From a virus, in IMG/VR virus record IMGVR_UViG_3300021602_000007, positions 1-64,000 of that record: a stretch of 64,000 nt of DNA. One strand, given 5' to 3'. The number at the start of each line of letters is the position of its first letter. The stretch's first letter is position 1. Positions 35,501-43,473 of the stretch are shown one piece after another. A model generated the notes under the pieces. The model saw only the letters and a program-made list of their open reading frames with translations, was not told where the DNA came from and did no database searches. The position numbers and the translations under genes are program-made.

Positions 35501-37246
35501 ATTTCTAAGAATTCCCTTTCCAACAATAGAACTATTTGTACTTCTATTTCCTCTTATAATTTTAAATCCTACAACATCATCCTTCTGCTCGGTAGTAAGT
35601 AATGAAGAATTGATAAGAGATGCAACTTGTGCTATATCAATATTTACACCAATAGGAAATATAGCATCATTACCCATCACCATAGAACTAGGAGATGAGA
35701 ATATCTTTGATTCATATATAGGACTTACAAGAACATCTGGAAACTTATGATGTCTAATTTTCTGTCCTGCTAAATCTCCCCACAAAGTTTCATTACAGGG
35801 ATATTCTTCTGTTGATTCCCAATATGCAAATTGTCCATATTGATAAGGTCCTTTGTATGTTGGATCAGTTGAATATTCTGGAGAAGTTCCTGTTACAGAA
35901 GCTGTATTATATATTTCCCAATAAGGACTATATCCTATACCACCTTGAGTATATGAAGGAGCTCCAATAAAATCAGGATCTGCTTCTGCAATAGGAAGTC
36001 TATTTTCAGATTGACCCATCACTCTTCCTGGAATATGAAAACCATCTGTCTGCTTACCATTCTTTAATAAGAATACTATCTCAAATGCATACACTTCATC
36101 TCGTAGATATCCTCTAAGATTTGTAGCATTTAATTCATTTGAATAATTCTCTGTTGCAGGTATTCTCCAACTTTCCCATTGAAAAGTAATTTGACTAGCA
36201 ATACTTTGATAGTTAAGTCTATCTATAGATGTAAGTTGATCCCATACAAGAATATCTTGCACTGCTGTTAAATCTTGTGCAATATCGTAATAAGGATACT
36301 TTTCAAATATATCAGCCATTGCCAATGATATAGTGGCAACATTTTGTCCTGTGTATGTTATTTGTCTTTGTGCAGATTCAATTGAATATGTTCCCAATAG
36401 TTCTACAGAACTTGCACCATTGATTGTTTTTATTACAGCAATATTAAAATACTGAAAGTATCCTGAAACATCAAGATTACTTACATCAATAATAATAGAC
36501 CTTCCAACAGGATAATTAAAATTAACTGATGTAATAAAAGGATCTGCAATAGGAGTGGGATTGGTAACAGAATAGAATGATGTATATGCATTACCTGCAG
36601 CATCAGAATACTGTACAGCAAACTGATAAGTACCAGCAATTAAATCACCAACATTAACAACATCAGCTATTGTTAATTCAGGAATTGGAAAATTAGGTTG
36701 TAGTTTAAGAGCATTACAATTAAGATCGTCTGTATATACAGGACTACATAATGCACTTCCTGATCTTAACACCTTTGGAATATTATCTATATCTAAATAT
36801 CTTCTTGGATTACATCCATCTGTCCAATATATCTCTGTAGTGCAATTGGTTATTTTATGTACAGCTTTATGTATTGGATGGTTAATATTGAAATTTAAAC
36901 ATGGAGCATTGATCAGCACTCTATATATACAATCATTATTATCCATATATCCAATCTGACTATCTCCTGTTGTAGAACTAGTAATAAAGAATATATGTTT
37001 ATTTTTTTCAACAATAAAATGTGTACCAATTAAAACATATCCCTGTGGAAAATTAACACATAGTTCATTACCCACCTCATTCTGGTAGTTAATAGAACTA
37101 GCATCAAAGTTTTCAACAGCAGCATTTAATGCATATGTCAAGGCACCCTTCTTAATTTGATTAAGAGTTTGGTCTTGATTTAATCCAACTGTAGCATTAT
37201 TATACTCTTGTTTTATATTGCCTTGTTGTTGTTCCTGATCAGCCAT
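32516..37246 (-). CDS. muzzle-type tail protein, 1576 aa
   Basis: Large beta-rich protein beginning MADQEQQQGNIKQEYNN and continuing with a long series of aromatic and Asn-rich strands typical of the crAss-like tail muzzle (also annotated as a stabilisation-type protein), which forms the distal end of the short tail. Near residue 1120 a loop carries a short Thr tract after DCPND. The C-terminus carries PCLLDGTIDC, a Thr/Ser tract of about 45 residues, and finally PCTLTGGIICNA. That repeated PC-x3-G-x-I-x-C motif also ends two small proteins at 41958 and 43474. The gene is between the ring-like protein at 37252 and the adhesin at 30458, each a few bases away. Identification is by size, composition and gene order. 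Confidence 0.7.
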   Translation of the reverse strand: MADQEQQQGNIKQEYNNATVGLNQDQTLNQIKKGALTYALNAAVENFDASSINYQNEVGNELCVNFPQGYVLIGTHFIVEKNKHIFFITSSTTGDSQIGYMDNNDCIYRVLINAPCLNFNINHPIHKAVHKITNCTTEIYWTDGCNPRRYLDIDNIPKVLRSGSALCSPVYTDDLNCNALKLQPNFPIPELTIADVVNVGDLIAGTYQFAVQYSDAAGNAYTSFYSVTNPTPIADPFITSVNFNYPVGRSIIIDVSNLDVSGYFQYFNIAVIKTINGASSVELLGTYSIESAQRQITYTGQNVATISLAMADIFEKYPYYDIAQDLTAVQDILVWDQLTSIDRLNYQSIASQITFQWESWRIPATENYSNELNATNLRGYLRDEVYAFEIVFLLKNGKQTDGFHIPGRVMGQSENRLPIAEADPDFIGAPSYTQGGIGYSPYWEIYNTASVTGTSPEYSTDPTYKGPYQYGQFAYWESTEEYPCNETLWGDLAGQKIRHHKFPDVLVSPIYESKIFSSPSSMVMGNDAIFPIGVNIDIAQVASLINSSLLTTEQKDDVVGFKIIRGNRSTNSSIVGKGILRNVNKYNRDDQEFYFPNYPYNDLNADPFLTQTNNAYIDQCIVFNIDITKLVQDFSGGKDYAIVQYTNCNTNKSTTLKLYELGVTEICSITKPIILDPATGVVSYADYVNWLIWNDYTENTITVAFIDPVLGYVEIPVIPQIPDAGFISETVKAIVGSIPTEISSSNGLHKEYLNLVTSNKTCNVTIPLQPVSNDLRNRQIFNSPETSFGQPFLGTILKLESVMFGTGKAHFTEVRNNAKYRLLTEKAQRLALDSSNTLGNITSPNFSAQAMFAAYQSYLTIYINGITRKNFAYSFNSIADYNYGAEIPNDLGIKQRNLELARYLIPSMEAVGDDLVVNNYQRESSIYLKTDSDKPYLPFPDKTISLAPGGTSIVSDHSRFTISGSDNCGTPARETPIQVVSYYASLKNQVVNQWGQIYSYQTVDTGFQKTLNSGTSTTIFGGDTFISRFAFKTKLPFFIDNRVDAPDDSDIFYDEIGNVAYPKYWHSARSILKDYTSSGGLLSNIISYKAHNFDCPNDGIITTGTTTTSLTTSTTTTAAPGTATSSNTLMYYDGYFYMFAYGVPSFYCESSYNLDLRQAIDNRAGDFWPHVSSSIPDDWVQQHFVPIAQDNTYNYNTTFSKQNKENSFSHLPPDWESNHCFTNFPFRTIYSEKQVTDASNRVNNWLTYLPISYYDFPQNYGKLTSLDGIQNKAILARFENKSLMYNNLLTIDTSNPQAAYVGNPRMFENPPIDFAETDLGYVGSQNKFLLKIPQGQVTIDAKRGQIFLLDTDMYGRPKANDLTGFGSGMNRFFTDHLAFEILRYFPEVDVDNNFAGIGLHGVYDSKFDRVIISKLDYIPLSKDIKYDAATRDFFLEETVNGFIIRTQVYLSDRNYFCNKSWTLSYHMNLKAWISFHSYIPNWYIAENNFFYSGLNGCCDDFEVIVATAADPCLLDGTIDCNIIITTTTTTTAPITTTSTSTSTSTSTSTSTTSSSTTTTTTTIDPCTLTGGIICNA
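32559..32692. repeat. trinucleotide-rich tract at 3' end of muzzle gene
   Basis: Thr/Ser codons in near-repetitive triplets, bracketed by the two copies of the PC-x3-G-x-I-x-C coding motif. Similar in base composition to the tracts at 31081, 32134 and 41531, and so a possible site of recombination between fibre genes. Confidence 0.8.
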
Positions 37247-37251
37247 AATTA

Positions 37252-38232
37252 TTAGTTATTACGTCTTCTACCATATCTATTGGTATAGTTTGGCAATTCG
37301 TACATATTAAATCTATTTAGATCTTTTATGATTCTTCTTTGTTTAGCATACTGATCTTGTTTCTTTATCTCAATAGATGCCATAATAAATGCCTCATCAG
37401 TGAGTTGCTTATAGTAAACAAGTTTCTGCTGTAACTGTTGAAAAGTTTCATCATTAGTTTGATTGGTTAATGTTTCAAACACTTTATACTTAATGAATGA
37501 TTCAACAAATTCTCTAATACGATAATTATCAGGAATCATTTGATTACCTGCAGCATCATAATCTGTAGAATAAAATATTAAATGCACTGCTGCATTTCTA
37601 AAATTAGTTACAAACTTATTGTCCCTAATGTCAAATGAATCATATCCAGAATCTCCAGGAGCAAAGTTGTTTAATCCGTTGCCATTAGCACCAGAATATG
37701 CTTCCCAGTTATTAGTATAACTTACATCACAGTTTTGTTTTGCAGAGATGTTTCCTGGTTTAAGTAGATATTCTCTTTTATAAGACTTTACTAGATTTCT
37801 ATTCGTCTTGTATACAGCTTGTATAAGATTAGGAAAACAACTACCATCACAATCAGGATTATGACATTCAGGATTACTACAACCAGGACCATCTGTTGTG
37901 ATAGGAGCAATTAGTATTGTTGTAGGATCATCAGTCTGTGAATAGAATGAGTTTGCAGATTGATATGGAAGAGAACTTATTTCTGTACACATCCATGCTT
38001 CTCTTACAGCAAAGAAGTTATCAGGAAGTCTAGCTTGAAAATCTTCTATATTTAAAGTTTCTTCACTTATAACATATGAAGATCTTCCAAGTTTTCTAAG
38101 ACATTTATCAACATATGTAGGAAACATAAGATCATCAACAGCACCTGTGTCAAAATAGCTCTTCAGCTCTTCCTTCACTGTAGAGTATACAATCTCTGGT
38201 GATGTAAAATTATATTTATAATAGTATGCCAT
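37252..38232 (-). CDS. crAss-like tail ring or adaptor protein candidate, 326 aa
   Basis: The N-terminus (MAYYYKYNFTSPEIVYSTVKE) leads into a helical and mixed region with a Cys-rich insert near residues 130-145 (CSNPECHNPDCDGSC), which looks able to bind a metal. The C-terminus is basic and helical, ending NRYGRRRNN. It is placed directly before the muzzle gene and after two other likely ring proteins, the position of the stacked ring proteins in crAss-like tails. The specific ring number cannot be assigned from sequence alone. Confidence 0.55.
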   Translation of the reverse strand: MAYYYKYNFTSPEIVYSTVKEELKSYFDTGAVDDLMFPTYVDKCLRKLGRSSYVISEETLNIEDFQARLPDNFFAVREAWMCTEISSLPYQSANSFYSQTDDPTTILIAPITTDGPGCSNPECHNPDCDGSCFPNLIQAVYKTNRNLVKSYKREYLLKPGNISAKQNCDVSYTNNWEAYSGANGNGLNNFAPGDSGYDSFDIRDNKFVTNFRNAAVHLIFYSTDYDAAGNQMIPDNYRIREFVESFIKYKVFETLTNQTNDETFQQLQQKLVYYKQLTDEAFIMASIEIKKQDQYAKQRRIIKDLNRFNMYELPNYTNRYGRRRNN

Positions 38233-38238
38233 AATTAT

Positions 38239-38715
38239 TTATTTTTGCCATTCGTTATAGATATGCTGATATTGGTCGTTAGTTGTTAGATAGTGCTTCA
38301 ATAATCTAGAGGTTGTACGTGAAGCCTTGAAATAAAAAAGATCAGATTGTTTAAATCTAGCAGTCTTTTTAAACCATGTCCATCCAAAGAAGTATCCTTC
38401 TGTGTGGAAATTAAAATTATATATAATCTTTCCTTTTGCTTTTGTCTTCTGCCAATCAATAGGAAGGTTTACAAATTCCTTACCATCTATAAGCTTCATC
38501 TTTTTTCTCTTCTTCTTATTAATGGAAAACTCACCAAATCCAAAAGGTAGTTTTGCTTTTTCTCCAGTTTCAAGAATATACTCCCTAAATGATTCATTAA
38601 AGGAATATATAATATTCTTCCACTGGTCAAATGTAACTGATATACTAGGATGACTTTTGCAGAAGTTATTGTAGTTATCTTTACTAGAGGATCTCCAATC
38701 AACTGCTACTCTCAT
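38239..38715 (-). CDS. conserved-looking structural-module protein, 158 aa
   Basis: Basic protein with many aromatic residues and a Lys cluster near residue 68 (KKKRKKMKL). It contains FGEFSINKKKRKK, reminiscent of a beta-arm, but not enough to call a family. It lies between two probable ring protein genes, with gaps of six bases and none, so a minor virion or assembly role is likely. I do not recognise the family. Confidence 0.5.
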   Translation of the reverse strand: MRVAVDWRSSSKDNYNNFCKSHPSISVTFDQWKNIIYSFNESFREYILETGEKAKLPFGFGEFSINKKKRKKMKLIDGKEFVNLPIDWQKTKAKGKIIYNFNFHTEGYFFGWTWFKKTARFKQSDLFYFKASRTTSRLLKHYLTTNDQYQHIYNEWQK

Positions 38716-39444
38716 CTATTTTAAGTTTGGTGCATTTGGTGCTTGACCATCAATACCATCTTCTGTTATATCTGTTTTAAGTCGGAAGTATGTAGCTAAT
38801 AGTTTTTGAGAGGTAAGTTCCAACACTTGCTTTTCTAGGTACCCAGGAAGGGCAAATTCCTTGTCTAAAGGATTCTTGCACCATTCTTCATCTGTTACCT
38901 CTGCAGTGCCACAACCACAGTCAGGATACATAATACTATTTGGAATATCCTCTTCAAAGAATGCTACAAATCTTACAGCTTGTAAGAGAGGATTACTAAC
39001 ATATAAATAGCCATTTGATATCCAGAAATATTCTTCTTTTCTTATGATGGGAAGTTTTAGAAGATTAGCATAACGATTTACTGTTATCTCTTTTATCTTC
39101 TTTCCTCTACCACTCATTGCATTGATAGAATATACTCCTTGAATAACATATTGATAATTACCTTCAGATACACGAGGAAGCTTTTCTTTGCTTCTTGCAA
39201 CACTACATGGATCTACATAATCACAACATTCTGATATAGAAACTTCCATCATTTCTAAACATGGAATAGTCGTAAATAATGTATCAGTAGCCCAGAGCTT
39301 TCTGAGATTAGTCTCCCTCTTTATAAGAAGGAGAGAATCATTCCGTATCTCAGAAGCTATTGCTCTATCTGTGATAAGACTATCCGTAGATAATATCTTA
39401 TGCATAGAACGTACATCTGAAACTAATTTTCTTAATGTTGACAT
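38716..39444 (-). CDS. crAss-like tail ring protein candidate, 242 aa
   Basis: Mixed alpha/beta protein with conserved-looking Cys pairs (SECCDYVDPC near residue 75 and DCGCG near 174). The stop of the phosphoesterase gene overlaps its start by one base. Its size and place before the 158 and 326-residue genes fit the crAss-like series of tail ring proteins. The Cys residues could bind a metal or form disulphides in the finished tail. Assignment is by gene order. Confidence 0.5.
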   Translation of the reverse strand: MSTLRKLVSDVRSMHKILSTDSLITDRAIASEIRNDSLLLIKRETNLRKLWATDTLFTTIPCLEMMEVSISECCDYVDPCSVARSKEKLPRVSEGNYQYVIQGVYSINAMSGRGKKIKEITVNRYANLLKLPIIRKEEYFWISNGYLYVSNPLLQAVRFVAFFEEDIPNSIMYPDCGCGTAEVTDEEWCKNPLDKEFALPGYLEKQVLELTSQKLLATYFRLKTDITEDGIDGQAPNAPNLK

Positions 39445-40697
39445 TATAAATATTGTTTGAATATATTTGTTATCCCATCAACCTTATCTATTAAAAATCC
39501 TGTCACTTCTGCTCTTGAGCATGTATAACCATTTTTGTCATCCCAAAGACTCTTTGCATTAGATAGAGCAGGAAGCTGATAGAATTTAATTCCATTTAAA
39601 TCAAGACTCACTTCGTGATGTCTGTCTCCTGTGAATATATAGAAGTTAGTATGCTTGGACCAACCTTCTCTAAATTCCATAGGAAAGATAGATGCTAGTT
39701 TAGCTGGTTTTAGAACATCTCCATGATTAAACATTAATGCACTATTACCATATGATATATATTTTCTGTATTTAGGACTTACGTTAAATGTGATTCTATC
39801 TGTAAATCTAAAATAACTCTCTAACCATTTGATCATATACCATCCTGCAAACTCATCATGATTACCTGAAATATATACAACATCTACATTTTTTGCATTC
39901 TGTAGTAACATTGTAATTATTGCCACTTCATGATCACATATAAATTCAAAAGATTCATGATGTGAGTGAGTATTCTGTTGAGGAGTTCCTTTGGTAGTCA
40001 TGTTTGTGAATTCACTATTGAACTCATCACTACCAATGATATATGTAATATTATCTAAGTTGTTTGATAGTCTTGCTTGGTTAACTATGATTTCTGTTTT
40101 ATTTAGAATGTTAGCAAGTCTATCGTCTATATTATTATTACCATCTACATCAAATTTATTTAGATGGGAGTCTTGTTTATTGATAACTAAATTACCAAAT
40201 GCATTCTTAGTAAAGATTTTAGGACTTTCAACATCTTGAGATGTAGGAATATATACATTTAAAAATTCTATAAAACTATTTTGAAAGAGTTGTTCTTCTT
40301 TCTTTGCTCCTAGCCAAGCTTTAACTTGCCAATGAGGAGTGCTTTTATTCCCCCAATAATTCTGTACATACTTTGTTATTTCCCACTTCTCTGTATCTAT
40401 CTTACACTTTATAATTAGCTCATCCAGAGATCTAATCTCTTCATTAGTATTAACTACTATTTCTCCTGTTCCTTTTTCAAGATCTTCAAAAAACTTTATT
40501 ACACTAATTTCTAATTCATTAATATAATCTTCATCATCACTCTCAACATATTCTTTAGAGTCTTTATTTCTTAACTCATTAAGTAGTTCTTCAACTTCAA
40601 CTTCTGTGATTCCTAGCTTGTTAGCATAAAACTTTTTACTTTGTTTCCAACTAAGTAACTGCTCTAGCCGATTTAATAAATCTTGGTTTTCACTCAT
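39444..40697 (-). CDS. calcineurin-like metallophosphoesterase with N-terminal HTH, 417 aa
   Basis: All signature motifs of the metallophosphoesterase fold can be read: KQDSHLNKFD near residue 174 (D-x-H), GSDEF near 223, GNHDE near 273, FNHGD near 324 and GDRHHE near 360. These bind a two-metal centre that hydrolyses phosphodiester or phosphomonoester bonds. The first 50 residues (LSWKQSKKFYANKLGITEVEVEELLNEL) look like a helix-turn-helix. The gene has its own promoter-like sequence (40726-40756) just after a terminator, then runs into the ring genes. Nucleic acid is the likely substrate class given the HTH, but this is inference. Such an enzyme inside a tail module is unexpected. Confidence 0.85.
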   Translation of the reverse strand: MSENQDLLNRLEQLLSWKQSKKFYANKLGITEVEVEELLNELRNKDSKEYVESDDEDYINELEISVIKFFEDLEKGTGEIVVNTNEEIRSLDELIIKCKIDTEKWEITKYVQNYWGNKSTPHWQVKAWLGAKKEEQLFQNSFIEFLNVYIPTSQDVESPKIFTKNAFGNLVINKQDSHLNKFDVDGNNNIDDRLANILNKTEIIVNQARLSNNLDNITYIIGSDEFNSEFTNMTTKGTPQQNTHSHHESFEFICDHEVAIITMLLQNAKNVDVVYISGNHDEFAGWYMIKWLESYFRFTDRITFNVSPKYRKYISYGNSALMFNHGDVLKPAKLASIFPMEFREGWSKHTNFYIFTGDRHHEVSLDLNGIKFYQLPALSNAKSLWDDKNGYTCSRAEVTGFLIDKVDGITNIFKQYL

Positions 40698-40725
40698 ATT
40701 AAATGGAGTTAGTTAAAATTGAAGG

Positions 40726-40756
40726 TAAAGATATATTATCTTTTTATAATTTCAAA
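40726..40756 (-). promoter_or_regulatory. Bacteroidota-type promoter for phosphoesterase-tail operon
   Basis: Minus-strand TTTG (40753-40756), a 19-bp spacer, then TATCTTTA (40726-40733), one mismatch to TTTG-N19-TAnnTTTG. It lies between the terminator at 40801-40834 and the ATG at 40697, as expected for a new transcription unit. Confidence 0.6.
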
Positions 40757-40800
40757 ATATTTTTAATTATCTACGTTATCTATTATAACTAAATTAGTTA

Positions 40801-40834
40801 TAATAAAAACTCCCCAGACTTTTGATCTGGGGAG
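40801..40834 (-). terminator. intrinsic terminator after the fibre gene cluster
   Basis: Nine-bp perfect stem CTCCCCAGA / TCTGGGGAG (40810-40818 with 40826-40834), 7-nt loop, followed on the minus strand by TTTTTATTA. It lies 41 bases past the stop of the gene at 40875 and closes that transcription unit. Confidence 0.85.
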
Positions 40835-40874
40835 ACATCTTAGGAAAACCAACAAACCTAAGACATTTTAATTA

Positions 40875-41939
40875 TTAACATGGACCATCAAGAACTGTAA
40901 ATGCAAGAGGGGTACTATCTATATATAGAGCTGAGAATGATTTTGTTCCACTTAGAATTACTTGTTCATTAACTGGATACCCATGACTATCCGTAATCGT
41001 TAAACATTTAGTACCTGAACTAACCAGAATATCATTTACTACTATTGTATAAGTTCCTGGAGGATTAGGAATAGTTACTTCATATGTAGCAGATTCGCCT
41101 CCACTTATAGGAGAAGGATCCCCTCCCGTTTGAACAAATGTATATCCATTAACTGTCATACCTGATCCAAGTATTCCTCCAATTGAAATACCTGTTGCAC
41201 CATTTGTAAGATTCATAGTAACTAAAGTACCTCCTGCAAATGTAGTAGTAGTAGTAGTAGTAATACAACTTGTATTAGAAGATAGATTACCAGTAGTGAC
41301 TGCTATAGCTGCACTATAAGAAGCAATTCCACCAGATACTGCATTATATCCAATATATCCATCTCCTGGAGCATATGCAATTGTTAATGATGGATCTGTA
41401 TAAAATCTAGGTATAGTTCCAATTGAATATATTCCACTATAGTAAGGAGTTACTCCTGGAGATGCTGCACAAGCTGCTCCTGAACTAAGTTGTAATGAAG
41501 TTAGATACCAAGTAAAATGTACTGGAATTGTAGTTGTTGTAGTTGTTGTAATTCCAGAACTAGTTGTTGTAGTACTAGTTGTACTACTAGTAGATGTACT
41601 GGTACTAGTAGATGTTGATGTACTTGTTGTACTTGTAGTGGTAGGACCAGGAGGAGCAGTGGTACTAGTAGTAGTAGAACTACTTGTAGAAGTAGTAGTG
41701 GTAGTAGTGAGACACTGAAGAGCCAGAATTCCTCCTGGTGCACATGTATCATTTTGGGATCTCACTTCAAAATATTGAGTACCTACTGGTGGTGTAAATA
41801 AATAACCACCATGTGTTAATTCATATTTAGTTGGGGGATATCCCCACAATGTCCATGTTGAATTATCAGGACTTGTATATATATTTAAAGGATCACTTAT
41901 ACTAGATCCCACTGCTGTTAGTGTTATTATGACGGCCAT
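40875..41939 (-). CDS. Thr-linker fibre-type protein, 354 aa
   Basis: Three parts are visible. Residues 1-77 are an N-terminal module (MAVIITLTAVGSSISDPLNIY...) resembling that of the 684-residue adhesin and of the 288-residue protein. A Thr/Ser/Pro tract follows a Cys (LALQC). Then comes a beta-rich region HFTWYLTSLQL, a second short Thr run after NTSC, and a C-terminal Ig-like or beta-sandwich domain ending FTVLDGPC. A surface fibre or decoration role is likely. It is the last gene before the terminator at 40801-40834. No specific family was recognised. Confidence 0.55.
   Translation of the reverse strand: MAVIITLTAVGSSISDPLNIYTSPDNSTWTLWGYPPTKYELTHGGYLFTPPVGTQYFEVRSQNDTCAPGGILALQCLTTTTTTSTSSSTTTSTTAPPGPTTTSTTSTSTSTSTSTSTSSTTSTTTTSSGITTTTTTTIPVHFTWYLTSLQLSSGAACAASPGVTPYYSGIYSIGTIPRFYTDPSLTIAYAPGDGYIGYNAVSGGIASYSAAIAVTTGNLSSNTSCITTTTTTTFAGGTLVTMNLTNGATGISIGGILGSGMTVNGYTFVQTGGDPSPISGGESATYEVTIPNPPGTYTIVVNDILVSSGTKCLTITDSHGYPVNEQVILSGTKSFSALYIDSTPLAFTVLDGPC
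41531..41709. repeat. trinucleotide-rich tract encoding Thr/Ser linker
   Basis: Near-repetitive Thr/Ser codons in the 354-residue gene, of the same kind as the tracts at 31081, 32134 and 32559. Confidence 0.8.
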
Positions 41940-41957
41940 ATTTTTAGTTTTATATTG

Positions 41958-42299
41958 TTAACATATTATTCCAGCTGTAATTATACAATCTGGACAAACT
42001 ATTTCACCTAGTAAAGTACATGGTGCTATTGTAGTGGTAGTAGTGGTTGTAGTGGAAGTTAAGTTAAATATTTCTTGTATTAACTCACAAATCTGAGCAT
42101 CTATCTTTTTTAGAGCTTCAGTTAATGTAGTACACGTAGTTACACCAGTACAAGGTAGATTAGGACCACTGTATATAACAGCATCCGATTGTATTGGATC
42201 AGCAGAACATGAGTTAGAACCACACCCACATCCACAATTACTTGTTTTACCCAAATGAGCAAAGCTTCCAATAACATTATATGTTCCTTGACAAGACAT
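41958..42299 (-). CDS. small Cys-rich protein with fibre module and Thr tail, 113 aa
   Basis: Starts with a Cys-rich segment (CGCGCGSNSC), then VIYSGPNLPCTGVTT followed by an amphipathic helix (LTEALKKIDAQICEL), then a Thr tract and the terminal motif APCTLLGEIVC plus a second short Cys segment. The YSGPNL-x3-G module is shared with the collagen-like fibre at 1-833 and the collar protein at 42312. It could be a short attachment or trimerisation subunit. The gap to the next gene is 18 bases. Function is unknown. Confidence 0.55.
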   Translation of the reverse strand: MSCQGTYNVIGSFAHLGKTSNCGCGCGSNSCSADPIQSDAVIYSGPNLPCTGVTTCTTLTEALKKIDAQICELIQEIFNLTSTTTTTTTTIAPCTLLGEIVCPDCIITAGIIC

Positions 42300-42311
42300 A
42301 AATTATTTTAA

Positions 42312-43442
42312 TTAAGGAATATAGATAATATAATAACAAGCAATTACTGGTTGAATATTTGAATGTGACTCACTAGATCCAGCATTAGCATTTATTGTAT
42401 TTAAAGTAATAGTAACATCACTAGTTAGCCCTAGTGTAGATGGAGTATAACTACCCATTATTCTATATGAAGAATTGTCATTTGATTCATCTCTATATAC
42501 AGGATATGTAGTATTAGTTAGGTATGGACTATTTCCTGTAATAACATCACTATTAAAAGAATAATGAGAATGTGTAAAAGGTGCAGTGGTAGCAGTATGT
42601 GTGTGAGTAGGCATTTGTGCAGGTTGCAATGTAATAGTATTAGCACCTGATATTCCAAATGAACTATATGTAGGATTTCCAGGAGTTGCTGGATTCACTA
42701 TTGCATTAAATGTATTTGCACCCATGTCAGTTCTTCCAACAGGAACAACGCCTCTTAAGTCAGGAACTCCAGGATTATTACCATTACATAAATATATATT
42801 CTTCCAAATAGTAGTATCAATTCCTTTACCTGTACTATCAAACTTTCCAGCAATATCTGGATCAAAGAATGGTACAGCTACATATGGAACCATTTTATTA
42901 CTAATTAATGAATTAGGCTGATTTGCTAAAAACCAATCATTAATAATACTATCAATATCATCAAGTTTTACATATGTACTAGGAAGACTATTACTAAGAG
43001 CACAAAAATCACTAATCACTGCTTGTAATACAGAATGTGTGCTATTAGCATCTATTGTTCCTGTAAGACATCCTGGTAGTGCATATATTGAATTTAATTC
43101 TGCTAGTGTATTATTAATTGTAGCCACATCTATTACAATAGCACTCACTTGCTCTTGAAGATCACAAGCTGATTTAATAAGAGCTGTTGTATAATCTACA
43201 ATAGTAAAATCTCCACAAGTGGGGAGATTATTTCTTACAAGATCACATATAGGAATATCAATGTGTGGTTTGATTCCTGTGCCATCTAATGCAGATTGTA
43301 AAAAAGTTATTAAAGATTGTTCAATTCTAGAAAGAGGATCACCATTCTGAATTCCCAAACTGGGAACATCTATCCCTGTATATCGAACACATTGATCTGA
43401 AACTATATCAACGCATCCATTAAAGCAATTAGAACATGCCAT
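42312..43442 (-). CDS. tail fibre with phage tail-collar tip, 376 aa
   Basis: The N-terminus (MACSNCFNGC) is Cys-rich and is followed by VRYTGIDVPSLGIQNGDPL, the same module as in the genes at 1 and 41958. The middle is helical and likely trimeric. From residue about 190 the sequence follows the phage tail collar domain: KNIYLCNGNNPGVPDLRGVVPVGR, then MPTHTHT with repeated His, and the end SHSNIQPVIACYYIIYI. In T4 gp12 the equivalent His pairs bind a metal at the fibre tip that contacts the host. A receptor-binding or head-fibre role is therefore likely. Confidence 0.75.
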   Translation of the reverse strand: MACSNCFNGCVDIVSDQCVRYTGIDVPSLGIQNGDPLSRIEQSLITFLQSALDGTGIKPHIDIPICDLVRNNLPTCGDFTIVDYTTALIKSACDLQEQVSAIVIDVATINNTLAELNSIYALPGCLTGTIDANSTHSVLQAVISDFCALSNSLPSTYVKLDDIDSIINDWFLANQPNSLISNKMVPYVAVPFFDPDIAGKFDSTGKGIDTTIWKNIYLCNGNNPGVPDLRGVVPVGRTDMGANTFNAIVNPATPGNPTYSSFGISGANTITLQPAQMPTHTHTATTAPFTHSHYSFNSDVITGNSPYLTNTTYPVYRDESNDNSSYRIMGSYTPSTLGLTSDVTITLNTINANAGSSESHSNIQPVIACYYIIYIP

Positions 43443-43473
43443 GATTTTTTTATTTTAATATATTGTATATAAA

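Noticed and set aside
38347-38653. Plus-strand open frames opposite the 158-residue gene
   Set aside because: They are antisense shadows; the minus-strand gene fits the operon and spacing.
31081-41709. CRISPR-like or satellite array from repeated triplets
   Set aside because: The tracts are in-frame Thr/Ser codons with no spacers and no constant repeat unit.
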